From Noviluteimonas caseinilytica (lineage in GTDB: Bacteria; Pseudomonadota; Gammaproteobacteria; Xanthomonadales; Xanthomonadaceae), in assembly GCF_018406605.1 (NCBI RefSeq), contig NZ_AP024545.1, positions 806,001-870,000 of the forward strand: 64,000 nt of DNA, given 5' to 3'. The first letter of the stretch is position 1; each line of letters starts with the position of its first letter. The notes under the pieces were generated by a model. That model had not been told where the DNA came from and did no database searches. It saw nothing but the letters and a program-made list of their open reading frames with translations. Shown here piece by piece: positions 16,422 through 24,847 of this stretch. The position numbers were made by a program, and so were the translations under genes.

Positions 16422-17747
16422 ATGCCGACCCCGCCGCCCCATCCCACCGACCGCCCCCGCCGACAGCGCGGCGCGATCGTCCTCACCGCCGCCGGCCTGG
16501 CCGCCCTCGGGATCGGCGTGGTCGCGACGCGGGCGCTGGACCGGGGCCATGCCCCCGATGCGGTGTCGGAATGGAACGCCATCGGCATCGATGCCGGCGC
16601 ATCGCTCGAACGCGGCATGTCGGAACAGCGCGAGCTGGCCATGATGCACCTGGCGATGCACGACGCGCTCAATGCAATCCGCCCGGTGTACGCGCCGTAC
16701 GCCGCCGGCCTGGGCGAACATCCCAACGCGTCGCCCGAAGCCGCGATCGCCGCCGCTGCGCACGACGTGCTCGTCGCAACGGTGCCCGGCAAGCGCGCGG
16801 AACTCGACGACGCCTACGCCAGCGCGCTCGATCGCGTCGGCGCCGGCCCCGCGCGCGAAGAAGGCGTGCAACTCGGACGCAACGCCGCGCGCAACATCCT
16901 GGCGTTGCGCGCGCACGACGGCAGCGATCGCGCGGATGTCGCGGACGTCGCCCAACCCGGCATCGGCAAGTGGGAAACCACGCCGCCCAATCACTTGAAG
17001 GCGCTGTTGCCCGGCTGGCAATACGTCACGCCGTTCGCGATGAAATCCGCGGATCAATTCCTGCCGCCGCCGCCACCCGCGCTCAAGAGCGCCGAATACG
17101 CGCGCCAATACAACGCGGTCAAGGCGCTCGGCGCGGAGAACGGCAGCACGCGCACCGCGGCGCAGACCGAACAGGCGCAATGGTGGGCGGGCAACGCCGG
17201 CGACAGCTGGAACGACATCGCGCGCGACACGATCGCGCAGCGCGAACGCCAGGGGCGCGATGCATTGCAGCTGTGGCGCAACGCGCGCACGTTCGCGATG
17301 CTCAACATCGCGATGGCCGATGGCTACGTGTCCGGCTGGAACGCGAAGTACAAGTATCGCCACTGGCGTCCCGTCACCGCGATCCCGCGCGGCGACCTCG
17401 ACGGCAATCCCGCGACCGTGCCCGACGCGAACTGGATGTCGTTCCTCCCCACGCCCGAGCATCCCGAATATCCCTCGACGCACAGCATCCTGTCGGCGGC
17501 CGCCGCGGCAGCGTTGCAGTGCGCCCTGGGCAGCGATCGCATCGACGCCACCGAAGACAGCCGCAGCAAGTACACGCAGGAGCGTCGCCATTTCACCAGC
17601 CTCAAGGCGACCGCGGACGACGTGGCGATGTCGCGCCTGTATGCGGGCGCGCATTTCCCGATCGCGAACACGAACGGGCTGATCGAAGGGCGGCAGATCG
17701 GCGAACTGGTGTGCAAACAGACGCTGCAACCCGTGTCGAAGCACTGA
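16422..17747 (+). CDS. Vanadium-dependent haloperoxidase / PAP2-superfamily protein
   Basis: Predicted exported protein of 441 aa. The N-terminus has basic residues (RPRRQRG) and a hydrophobic segment (AIVLTAAGLAALGIGVVATRA). The C-terminal part carries the three oxyanion-binding motifs of vanadium haloperoxidases and PAP2 phosphatases: K309-X6-R316-P, P351-S-T-H354 and S404-R-X5-H411. The last motif continues HFPIAN, with Asn where many homologues have Asp. Bacterial members of this family either oxidise halides or act as acid phosphatases; sequence alone does not decide. The start at 16422 was chosen for GGAG 11 bases upstream and for the export signal; the frame is open upstream. It stands alone between dcw and rnpB and ends at a bidirectional terminator. 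Confidence 0.82.
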   Translation: MPTPPPHPTDRPRRQRGAIVLTAAGLAALGIGVVATRALDRGHAPDAVSEWNAIGIDAGASLERGMSEQRELAMMHLAMHDALNAIRPVYAPYAAGLGEHPNASPEAAIAAAAHDVLVATVPGKRAELDDAYASALDRVGAGPAREEGVQLGRNAARNILALRAHDGSDRADVADVAQPGIGKWETTPPNHLKALLPGWQYVTPFAMKSADQFLPPPPPALKSAEYARQYNAVKALGAENGSTRTAAQTEQAQWWAGNAGDSWNDIARDTIAQRERQGRDALQLWRNARTFAMLNIAMADGYVSGWNAKYKYRHWRPVTAIPRGDLDGNPATVPDANWMSFLPTPEHPEYPSTHSILSAAAAAALQCALGSDRIDATEDSRSKYTQERRHFTSLKATADDVAMSRLYAGAHFPIANTNGLIEGRQIGELVCKQTLQPVSKH

Positions 17748-17760
17748 ATCGCCCGCCCAC

Positions 17761-17790
17761 TAAAAAGGCCCGCTTGCGCGAGCCTCTTTA
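17761..17790. terminator. Bidirectional intrinsic terminator
   Basis: An 11-bp stem around a short GC loop (on the minus strand AAGAGGCTCGC, GCAA, GCGGGCCTTTT) with T-runs at the end in both directions. It lies 13 bases after the haloperoxidase stop and directly after the 3' end of rnpB, so it can end both convergent transcripts. Confidence 0.75.
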
Positions 17791-17792
17791 GT

Positions 17793-18146
17793 GGCGGAGT
17801 TGGCCGATAAGCCGGGTTCTGTCGTGAGCAGTCATTCCTCTAGGCGCATCGTCACCGATACGCTCGAGCAGCCTACCCGGACCCGACGCGGGCCGCGTCA
17901 TGAGGTCCCTATTTGGCCTTGCTCCCGGTGGGGTTTGCCGTGCCGGTCCGTTGCCGGACTCGCGGTGCGCTCTTACCGCACCATTTCACCCTTGCCTGAT
18001 CCCTTGCGGGCCATCGGCGGTATCTTTCTGTTGCACTTTCCGTCGGCTCGCGCCGCCCAGGCGTTACCTGGCACCGTGCCCTGTGGAGCCCGGACTTTCC
18101 TCGGCATTCTTGCGAATGACGCGACTGCCTGGCCGACTCCGCCGGG
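17793..18146 (-). ncRNA. rnpB: RNase P RNA (bacterial class A)
   Basis: Catalytic RNA of ribonuclease P, about 354 nt. The minus strand shows the universal blocks in order: GAGGAAAGTCCGGGCTCC (18085-18102), GCCAGGTAACGCCTGG, AACAGAAAGATACCGCC, GGTGAAATGGTGCGGTAAGA, GGCAAACCCCACC, CAAATAGGG, AGAGGAATGACTG, and ACAGAACCCGGCTTA near the 3' end. The terminal arms GGCGGAGTCGGCC (18131-18143) and GGCCAACTCCGCC (17793-17805) pair as helix P1 and set the ends. It lies just downstream of rsmI, a common gammaproteobacterial arrangement. Exact mature ends are inferred from P1. Confidence 0.95.
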
Positions 18147-18177
18147 GCGGATTGTGGCAGCTTCGGCCGGGCAGCGC

Positions 18178-19008
18178 TCAGGAGCCGTAGAGCGCCTTGC
18201 GCGGCGCGCCGCTCAGGTCGGCGGCGAGTTTGGCCGCGGTCGACGGCGGCAGGTGTTCGCCGAGCTTCGCGTACAGGCGCTTGCCTTCGGCGATGCGCGC
18301 ATCGGCATCGTCCGCGGCGCCCTGCACCAGCACGACGAATTCGCCCTTGCGCTGGTTGGGATCGGCGGCAATGCGGGCGCGCACGTCATCGAGCGCGCCA
18401 TCGAGGACGGTCTCGAACAGTTTCGTCAGCTCGCGCGCCACCACCACGCGGCGGTCGCCGCCGAACACCGTCCCCATGTCGGAGAGGGTTTCCTCGATGC
18501 GATGTGCCGATTCGTAGAACGCGAGCGTGCGCGTTTCGCTGGCCAGCGGTGCGAGGCGTTCGCGGCGCGCGCCCGCTTTCGCGGGCAGGAACCCTTCGAA
18601 GGCGAGCCGGTCGCTCGGCAACCCGGCCACGCTGAGCGCAGCGACGAACGCACACGCCCCCGGCACCGGGCTCACCGCCACGCCCGCCGCGCGGGCCGCG
18701 CGCACCAGCCGGAACCCGGGGTCGCTCACCAGCGGCGTGCCCGCGTCCGACACCAGCGCCAGCGATTCGCCGCCGAGCAGGCGCGCCACCAGGCGCTCGG
18801 CCAACTGCTCCTCGTTGTGTTCGTGCAGGGCCACCAGCGGCCGTTCGACGCCGTAATGCGCGAGCAGCTGGCGCGTGTGCCTCGTGTCTTCCGCACAGAT
18901 CGCCGCGACCGCGCGCAGGGTGTCCAGCGCGCGCGGCGAGAGGTCGCCGAGGTTGCCGATCGGCGTGGCGACGACGTGAAGTGTTCCGGGGCGTGTCGCA
19001 GTCTGCAT
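18178..19008 (-). CDS. rsmI: 16S rRNA (cytidine1402-2'-O)-methyltransferase
   Basis: Tetrapyrrole-methylase-fold SAM enzyme that 2'-O-methylates C1402, the same nucleotide as RsmH; 276 aa. LHVVATPIGNLGDLSPRAL at the N-terminus, AEDTRHTRQLL, LVSDAGTPLVSDPGF and PVPGACAFVAALSVAGL are the RsmI signatures. Start MQTATRPG from the family pattern. It is divergent from lpoA and reads into rnpB. Confidence 0.95.
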   Translation of the reverse strand: MQTATRPGTLHVVATPIGNLGDLSPRALDTLRAVAAICAEDTRHTRQLLAHYGVERPLVALHEHNEEQLAERLVARLLGGESLALVSDAGTPLVSDPGFRLVRAARAAGVAVSPVPGACAFVAALSVAGLPSDRLAFEGFLPAKAGARRERLAPLASETRTLAFYESAHRIEETLSDMGTVFGGDRRVVVARELTKLFETVLDGALDDVRARIAADPNQRKGEFVVLVQGAADDADARIAEGKRLYAKLGEHLPPSTAAKLAADLSGAPRKALYGS

Positions 19009-19114
19009 GGGGATCCGGTCGGGAAACGCGAATGACGACGGCCGGCTTCGACGGACGACGGGTAGAATCCTAGCCGCTTCCCAGGGAACGCCGCGTACGC
19101 GGCCGAGGATCCGA

Positions 19115-20539
19115 ATGCACGCGAGCTTCGAACGGACACCGCGCTCCGCGCACCACCCCGCACTGCGGGCCTTGCTGCTGGGCACGCTGTTCGCGGCCGG
19201 CCTGGCCGGTTGCGCCTCGGTTTCGGTGCAGCGTCCGGCGGAGGCCTCGCACCAGGCGATGGATCCCGCCTTCGCCCAGGCGCGCGAACTCGCGCAGGCG
19301 GCGGCCAAGCAGACCGGCCAGGCGCAGGCCGACACCCACGCGCAGATCAACAAGCTCCTCGCGGGCCTGGACGATGCCACGCTGTCGCGCGATGCCGCCG
19401 CGCTGCCCGCCGGCGATCCGCTTTACATGTATGCCGGCCAGGCGCTGCTGCGCCGCGGCCTGCCGTTGCCGCGCCCGTTCGATCGCGGCGGCTGGAAGTT
19501 CGATGCGCGCCCCGCCGCCGACAGCGATGGCTATCGCCCGCCGGTGAAGCTCGCGGTGCTGCTGCCCCTGTCCGGCAGCCTGGCGCCCGCCGCCGCGCCC
19601 GTGCGCGATGGTTTCCTCACCGGCTACTACGGCGAATCGCGCCGTCGCCCGGAAGTCACCTTCTACGACACCGCCGGCACCGCCGCCGGTGCCGTCGCCG
19701 CGTATGCCAAGGCGTCCGCGGAAGGCAACGACTTCGTGGTCGGTCCGCTGGGCCGCGACGAAGTCAGCGCAGTGTTCCGCGATGCGCAAAGCGGTGCGTC
19801 GATGCTGGCGCTCAATCGCACGTCGGTGGCGCCGCCCGCGGGCAGCGCGAGTTTCTCGCTGTCGCCGGAAGACGACGGCATCGCCGCGGCCGATTACCTC
19901 TTCGCGCGCAAGGCGCAGCGCGTGCTCGTGCTCGCCGGCTCCGAGGAAGGCATGCGTCGCGCGGTCGTCGCGTTCCGCGATCGCTTCGCGCAACGCGGGG
20001 GCACGGTGGCGGAAACCTTCGACGTCGGTGGCGACGCCACCACGCAACTCGCGCGCCTGCAGGCGGCGGTGCAGAAGGCCGGGCAGGTCGATGCCGTGTT
20101 CTTCGCCACGCGTGCGAGCGAAGCGCGCGGAGTCGCCCCGTTGCTTGCGTCCGCAGGCCTCGGTGGCAAACCGCGCGTGGCGACGTCGCAATTGCTCGCC
20201 GGCACCGGCAAGCCGGCCGAAGACGCCGTGCTCGACGGCATCGCGTATCCGACCGAACCGTGGGTCGCGCGCGGCGTGCCGGGCCTGCCGTCGGCGGCAA
20301 GCGTGGCGGGTCGGTTGAAGACCGCGCGCGGTCCGGCGGCGCGCCTGTTCGCCTTCGGTTACGACGCGTGGCTGATCACCGCGTACCTGGAAAAGCTCGC
20401 GCTCGCCGCCAACGGCGAAGTGCGCGGCGCGACGGGCACGCTGCGCCTGGATGGCGTCGGCAACGTGCTGCATACGCCGGTGTGGTCCACCTTCAGCGGC
20501 GGCGTGCCTTCGCCGCTGGCGGATGCCACCGACCGCTGA
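19115..20539 (+). CDS. lpoA: Penicillin-binding protein activator LpoA-like lipoprotein
   Basis: Outer-membrane lipoprotein of 474 aa. The signal peptide ends in lipobox LAGC with the lipidated Cys at residue 33. The C-terminal part is a periplasmic-binding-protein-like domain (VKLAVLLPLSGSLAPAAAPVRDGF, EGNDFVVGPLGRDEV). In E. coli LpoA activates PBP1A. This protein lacks most of the N-terminal TPR region of E. coli LpoA (678 aa), as in other short LppC-family members, so the activator role is by family only. The order rsmI (divergent)-lpoA-yraN is conserved. A TAGAAT hexamer at 19063-19068 could serve as -10. Confidence 0.85.
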   Translation: MHASFERTPRSAHHPALRALLLGTLFAAGLAGCASVSVQRPAEASHQAMDPAFAQARELAQAAAKQTGQAQADTHAQINKLLAGLDDATLSRDAAALPAGDPLYMYAGQALLRRGLPLPRPFDRGGWKFDARPAADSDGYRPPVKLAVLLPLSGSLAPAAAPVRDGFLTGYYGESRRRPEVTFYDTAGTAAGAVAAYAKASAEGNDFVVGPLGRDEVSAVFRDAQSGASMLALNRTSVAPPAGSASFSLSPEDDGIAAADYLFARKAQRVLVLAGSEEGMRRAVVAFRDRFAQRGGTVAETFDVGGDATTQLARLQAAVQKAGQVDAVFFATRASEARGVAPLLASAGLGGKPRVATSQLLAGTGKPAEDAVLDGIAYPTEPWVARGVPGLPSAASVAGRLKTARGPAARLFAFGYDAWLITAYLEKLALAANGEVRGATGTLRLDGVGNVLHTPVWSTFSGGVPSPLADATDR

Positions 20540-20912
20540 AGCGCGTCGCATCCCGTATCGCCGCGCGCGCGGCGATGCGGTGGAACGTGCGGCGCGCGAC
20601 ATGCTCGTCGCCGCTGGCCTCCGCGAAATCGCGCGCAACGCCAACTTCCGCGTCGGCGAACTCGACCTGGTGATGCGCGACCACGACTGCCTCGTGTTCG
20701 TCGAAGTGCGCTATCGCCGCGACGCGCGCTTCGGCGGCGGTGCGGCGTCGGTGGATGCGCGCAAGCAGCTGCGCCTCGTGCGGGCCGCGCAGGTGTTCCT
20801 CCTGCGGCACCCGGCGTGGGCGATGCTGCCGTGCCGGTTCGATGTCATCGAGGCCGAGGGCGACCCGGATTCCCCCCGATTGCACTGGATCCGCGCAGCC
20901 TTTTCCGCCTGA
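20523..20912 (+). CDS. yraN: YraN family protein (UPF0102)
   Basis: Small conserved protein of 129 aa with a restriction-endonuclease-like fold. The motif GELDLVMRDHDCLVFVEVRYR carries the acidic residues of the nuclease-like core. The cellular role is not established. It overlaps lpoA by 17 bases. The start MPPTAEARR fits the family length. Confidence 0.88.
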   Translation: MPPTAEARRIPYRRARGDAVERAARDMLVAAGLREIARNANFRVGELDLVMRDHDCLVFVEVRYRRDARFGGGAASVDARKQLRLVRAAQVFLLRHPAWAMLPCRFDVIEAEGDPDSPRLHWIRAAFSA

Positions 20913-20980
20913 AGGGCGCAACGGCACTTGACGTGGCGGGCCTGCGGGCGTCGCATGGCGCATCCCCCAGGGAGTGCGGC

Positions 20981-21820
20981 ATGTCGAGGCGCGGCCATTC
21001 CACTGCACTGCTGACCGCCCTGCTCGCGGTGCTGATCACCGCCATCGGCATGTTCGCCTCCGCGCGCGCCGCCGAACCCGCCGCGCCCAAGACCTACCGC
21101 GTGCTCTTCGTCGGCAACAGCCTGACCTACGTGAACGACCTGCCCGCGATGGTGCGCGCGCTCGGCGCCGCGCAAGCCGTGCCGGTGCGATTCGAGACGC
21201 AGACGTTCGTGGCGCCGGGCGGTTCGCTCGCGGAACGCTGGAAGGACGGCGCTGCAGCGAAGGCCCTCGGCCAAGGCCATTGGGATGCGATCGTGCTGCA
21301 GGAACGCGGCGGGCTGATGGCGTGCATGGTCGACCAGGAATTGCGCTCGGGCACCGAGTGCCGCCTGAGCGATCGCGCCCACCGCGAATTCGCCGCGCGC
21401 GCACAGGCCGCCGGTGCACGCACGCTGTTGCTCGCGACCTGGGGCCCGGACGATGCGTGGCAGGCGAAGCTGGACCGCGCGGCGAAGCAGATGGCCGCGC
21501 GCATCGATGCGGAGATCGTGCCGTCGGGCGCCACGCTGCGCCGCTACGCGAGCAAGCACGGCGACAAGGACACGTTCCCCGACACCGTGCATCCCAGCCT
21601 GCCCGCGACGCTGATCATGGCCGCGCAGGTCTATCGCGCCGTCGTCGGCAGCGAAGCGCAGGCGGGCGATGTCACGATCGATTTCGCGTTGCTGCCGCCG
21701 CGCGCGGCGATCAAGGCCGACGCACCGATGGAAGCGCAGCCGCAATTGAAGGGCGACGGGAAGACACTGGTGCTGGCCGCATCGGCGGTCGCGCCATTGC
21801 TGGCGGAAGCGAAACCCTGA
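20981..21820 (+). CDS. Secreted SGNH/GDSL-type hydrolase
   Basis: Predicted exported protein of 279 aa with a signal peptide (about residues 8-30, ending ASARAAE). The SGNH block I is V-G45-N46-S47-L-T, with S47 the likely nucleophile. The C-terminal DTVHP (D201, H204) supplies the other two catalytic residues. Such enzymes are esterases, lipases or carbohydrate O-acetyl esterases; the substrate is not visible here. GGGAG lies 7 bases before the start. In E. coli the position after yraN is held by diaA, so this gene is a lineage-specific neighbour. It ends four bases before the thiL stop on the other strand. Confidence 0.8.
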   Translation: MSRRGHSTALLTALLAVLITAIGMFASARAAEPAAPKTYRVLFVGNSLTYVNDLPAMVRALGAAQAVPVRFETQTFVAPGGSLAERWKDGAAAKALGQGHWDAIVLQERGGLMACMVDQELRSGTECRLSDRAHREFAARAQAAGARTLLLATWGPDDAWQAKLDRAAKQMAARIDAEIVPSGATLRRYASKHGDKDTFPDTVHPSLPATLIMAAQVYRAVVGSEAQAGDVTIDFALLPPRAAIKADAPMEAQPQLKGDGKTLVLAASAVAPLLAEAKP

Positions 21821-21824
21821 GTCG

Positions 21825-22790
21825 TCAGCGGAAGTGCGTGTAACCCGCGCGCGACGACGTCCACGGCTGGCCGCCTGACAACGCGACCACGCCGCGCCGT
21901 TCGACGATCCGTCCGATGCGATGCACGTCGACGCCCGCCTCGCGCGCAGCCGCCACGATCGCATCGCGCTGCGCCGGCAACGCGGTGAAGCACAGTTCGT
22001 AGTCGTCGCCGCCCGTGGCTTGCAAGGCACGACGCGCTTCGGCATCGAACGCCTCGCGCAACGCCTCGGACGCCGGCAATGCATCGACCTCGAGCTCCGC
22101 GCCGACATCGCTCGCCACGCACACATGCCCCAGGTCCGCGAGCAAGCCATCCGACACATCGATGGCCGCATGCGCCAACCCGCCCAGCGCACGCCCGAGC
22201 GCGACGCGCGGCGTCGGCCGATCCAGCCGCGCGCGCAACGCCGTCTCCACGCCTTCGCCGCCCCGCCATTGCGACAACGCACCGGCCGCATCCCCGAGCG
22301 TGCCGCTCACCCACACGTCGTCGCCGACGCGCGCCGCGTCGCGACGCAACACACGCTCCGCTTCGACGAACCCATGCACCGTCACGCACACCGACAATGG
22401 CCCGCGCGTCGTATCGCCGCCGACCAACGCGACGCGATGCTGGTCCGCCAGCGCGAGGAATCCATCGAGGAACGCATCGACCCACGCGGCATCGCCTTGC
22501 GGCAACGACAACGACAGCGTCGCCCACGCAGGGCGCGCACCCATCGCCGCCAGGTCGGACAGGTTCACGGCCAGCGCCTTCCAGCCGATATCGGCAGGCA
22601 CGGTTTCGACGGGGAAATGCACGCCCGCATTGAGCGTGTCGGTCGCGACGACGAGCAACGCCTCCGCAGGCAGGCGCAACACCGCCGCGTCGTCGCCGAT
22701 GCCCAGCTCCACGTCGCCGCGCGCTTCGGCCATCGCAGCCGCGCGTGCGCGGATGCGCGTGATCAGGTCGAATTCGCCGGCGCCGCTCAC
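21825..22790 (-). CDS. thiL: Thiamine-monophosphate kinase
   Basis: Phosphorylates thiamine monophosphate to the active diphosphate; 321 aa. The AIR-synthase-like fold is shown by ELGIGDDAAVL, VATDTLNAGVHF, VNLSDLAAMGA, LVGGDTTRGPL and AIDVSDGLLADLGH. The GTG start overlaps the nusB stop (GTGA, 22787-22790), and FDLITRI near the N-terminus matches the family. Last gene of the glyA-rib-nusB operon. Confidence 0.95.
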   Translation of the reverse strand: MSGAGEFDLITRIRARAAAMAEARGDVELGIGDDAAVLRLPAEALLVVATDTLNAGVHFPVETVPADIGWKALAVNLSDLAAMGARPAWATLSLSLPQGDAAWVDAFLDGFLALADQHRVALVGGDTTRGPLSVCVTVHGFVEAERVLRRDAARVGDDVWVSGTLGDAAGALSQWRGGEGVETALRARLDRPTPRVALGRALGGLAHAAIDVSDGLLADLGHVCVASDVGAELEVDALPASEALREAFDAEARRALQATGGDDYELCFTALPAQRDAIVAAAREAGVDVHRIGRIVERRGVVALSGGQPWTSSRAGYTHFR

Positions 22791-23242
22791 TTGCGCGCCG
22801 CGTCGAACTCCGCCGTGCGCCACGCGGCGGCGGCATGGTCGAGCACGCCGTTCACGTAGGTGTGGCCGTGTTCGGAACCGAAGCGCTTGGTGGTGTCGAT
22901 CGCTTCGTTGATCACCACGCGATACGGCACGTCGGGGCGATGGCGCAGTTCGTACGTGGCGATGCGCAACGCGGCGCGTTCGATCGGATCGACTTCCTCG
23001 ACGCCGCGATCCACGAAGCCCGCCAGCGCACCGTCGATGTCCGCGCGATGCTGCATCACGCCCCGCACCAGGTCCTCGAAATACACCAGGTCGGCGATCT
23101 CGTGCGCCTGCTCGTGCGCGAACTGCGCGATCACCTGCTCGGCGGTGCCCCCGGACATCTGCCACGCGTAGATCGCCTGCAGCGCACGACGGCGCGCACG
23201 CGAACGGTGGACCGGGTCGATGCCGTCACGGCGTCTGTTCAA
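22787..23242 (-). CDS. nusB: Transcription antitermination protein NusB
   Basis: All-helical RNA-binding protein that works with NusE (S10) on rRNA operon leader boxA; 151 aa. RSRARRRALQAIYAWQMSGG at the N-terminus and YRVVINEAIDTTKRFGSEH near the C-terminus are typical. The only start that fits the family N-terminus is a TTG overlapping the ribH stop (TTGA, 23239-23242). No ATG or better candidate precedes RRRDGIDPVHRSR, so the rare TTG is chosen with moderate certainty. Confidence 0.9.
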   Translation of the reverse strand: MNRRRDGIDPVHRSRARRRALQAIYAWQMSGGTAEQVIAQFAHEQAHEIADLVYFEDLVRGVMQHRADIDGALAGFVDRGVEEVDPIERAALRIATYELRHRPDVPYRVVINEAIDTTKRFGSEHGHTYVNGVLDHAAAAWRTAEFDAARK

Positions 23243-23712
23243 GGCAGCTTCTCCAGCAGGTTGTGCATCTCGATGGCCGCGAGCGCGGCTTCTTCGCCCT
23301 TGTTGCCGTGGCTGCCGCCGGCGCGCGCTTCGGCGTCGGCGAAACGTTCGGCCGCCAGCACGCCGTTGAGCACCGGGATGCGATGGTCGAGCGACACGCG
23401 CATCAGGCCTTCGGCGCAGCGGTCGGCGACGTGTTCGTAATGCCGCGTGTCGCCGCGCACGACGCAGCCCAGCGCGACGATCGCGACGTGGCGGTTGGCG
23501 GCGGCCAGGCGCGCGGCGACGAGCGGCAGTTCCCACGCACCGGGCACGCGCACGACATCCACCGCGTCGACGTCGACGCCGTTGTCGAGGAACGCGCGCC
23601 GCGCACCGGCCACCAGCGCATCGGTGATGCGCGGGTTCCAGCGGCTGGCGATGATCGCGAAACGCGCGCTGGGCGCGGCACGCAGGTCGCCTTCGAAATG
23701 CGGGGGAGTCAT
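23239..23712 (-). CDS. ribH: 6,7-dimethyl-8-ribityllumazine synthase
   Basis: Condenses the RibD pathway product with dihydroxybutanone phosphate; 157 aa, a subunit that forms pentamers or capsids. Motifs are IIASRWNPRITDALVAGA, RVPGAWELPLVA, ALGCVVRGDTRHYEHV and PVLNGVLAAERFADAEARA. The start MTPPHFEG gives the usual length; an in-frame ATG 17 codons earlier would add an unlikely extension. A gap of 28 bases separates it from ribB. Confidence 0.95.
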   Translation of the reverse strand: MTPPHFEGDLRAAPSARFAIIASRWNPRITDALVAGARRAFLDNGVDVDAVDVVRVPGAWELPLVAARLAAANRHVAIVALGCVVRGDTRHYEHVADRCAEGLMRVSLDHRIPVLNGVLAAERFADAEARAGGSHGNKGEEAALAAIEMHNLLEKLP

Positions 23713-23740
23713 GGGATGGGCGTTCGAACGGGGCGGCAGT

Positions 23741-24847
23741 TTAGCGCGCGGGCCATTCCACATGCGCCACGATCTCCAGCCCGAACCCGGCCAGCCCCAC
23801 CTGCTTGCGCGGGGTGCCGATCACGCGCAGCCGGCCCAGGCCGAGGTCCGACAGGATCTGCGAGCCCGCGCCCGTGCGGCGCCATTCGGCCAGGGCACCG
23901 GCGCGACCGGCCGGGGCGTGGGGCTGTTCGCGGATGCGCGCCAGCATGGATTCGGCGTCCTGCGGCTCGCCCAGCAGCACCAGCGCGCCCCGCCCTTCGG
24001 CGGCGATGGCCTGCAGCACTTCGCCCACCGCGGGCCCGAAATCCGGGCGGCGCCAGTGCACCGCATCGGCCAACGGATTGAGCGCGTGCACCCGCACGAG
24101 CGTAGGCACCTCGCGTTGCGCTTCGCCGCGCAGCAGCGCGAAGTGCAGCGCGCGGCTCAGCCGGTCGCGGTACGTGTGCAGCGTGAAGGCGCCATGTTCG
24201 GTGTCGATCGCGCGCACGTCGACGCGTTCGACCGTGTGTTCGGTGGCGAGGCGATGGCGGATGAGGTCTTCGATCGAACCGATCTTCAGGCCGTGCTCGC
24301 GCGCGAACACTTCCAGTTCCGGCCGGCGCGCCATGCTGCCGTCGGGATTGAGGATTTCCACCAGTACGCCCGCCGGTTCGAAGCCGGCGAGTTGCGCCAG
24401 ATCGCTCGCCGCTTCCGTGTGGCCCGCGCGGCTGAGCACGCCACCGGGCTGCGCCATCAGCGGGAAGATGTGGCCCGGTTGCGAGAGATCGCTCGGCTGC
24501 GCATCGGGCCGCACCGCGGTGCGCACGGTATGCGCGCGGTCGTACGCGGAGATGCCCGTCGTCACGCCTTCGGCCGCTTCGATCGACACGGTGAAGTTGG
24601 TGCCGTGCGGCGAGGTGTTGTCGCGCACCATCGGCGGCAGGCCGAGCTGGCGGCAACGCTCGCGCGTGAGCGACAGGCACACCAGGCCACGCGCGTGCGT
24701 GACCATGAAGTTGATGTCGGACGGCCGCACGAGCTCGGCCGGCATGATCAGGTCGCCTTCGTTCTCGCGGTCTTCGTCATCGACGATGACGACCATGCGG
24801 CCGGCGCGGAGTTCGTCCAGCAGTTCGGGGATGGAAGCAAAACTCAC
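23741..24847 (-). CDS. ribB: 3,4-dihydroxy-2-butanone-4-phosphate synthase with degenerate GTP cyclohydrolase II domain
   Basis: The N-terminal domain (residues 1 to about 200) has the complete RibB set: DDEDRENEGDLIMPAE, NTSPHGTNFTVSIEAAEG and GHTEAASDLA. It makes dihydroxybutanone phosphate from ribulose 5-phosphate. The C-terminal half aligns in position with RibA but lacks its zinc cysteines: where RibA has HxxCxxGD and CDC, this protein reads VRVHALNPLADAVHWRR with no Cys. The DLRxYGxGAQ block is WRRTGAGSQILSDLG. So the cyclohydrolase II activity is almost certainly absent and RibA must be elsewhere in the genome. The GTG start overlaps ribE (GTGA, 24844-24847). Confidence 0.92.
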   Translation of the reverse strand: MSFASIPELLDELRAGRMVVIVDDEDRENEGDLIMPAELVRPSDINFMVTHARGLVCLSLTRERCRQLGLPPMVRDNTSPHGTNFTVSIEAAEGVTTGISAYDRAHTVRTAVRPDAQPSDLSQPGHIFPLMAQPGGVLSRAGHTEAASDLAQLAGFEPAGVLVEILNPDGSMARRPELEVFAREHGLKIGSIEDLIRHRLATEHTVERVDVRAIDTEHGAFTLHTYRDRLSRALHFALLRGEAQREVPTLVRVHALNPLADAVHWRRPDFGPAVGEVLQAIAAEGRGALVLLGEPQDAESMLARIREQPHAPAGRAGALAEWRRTGAGSQILSDLGLGRLRVIGTPRKQVGLAGFGLEIVAHVEWPAR

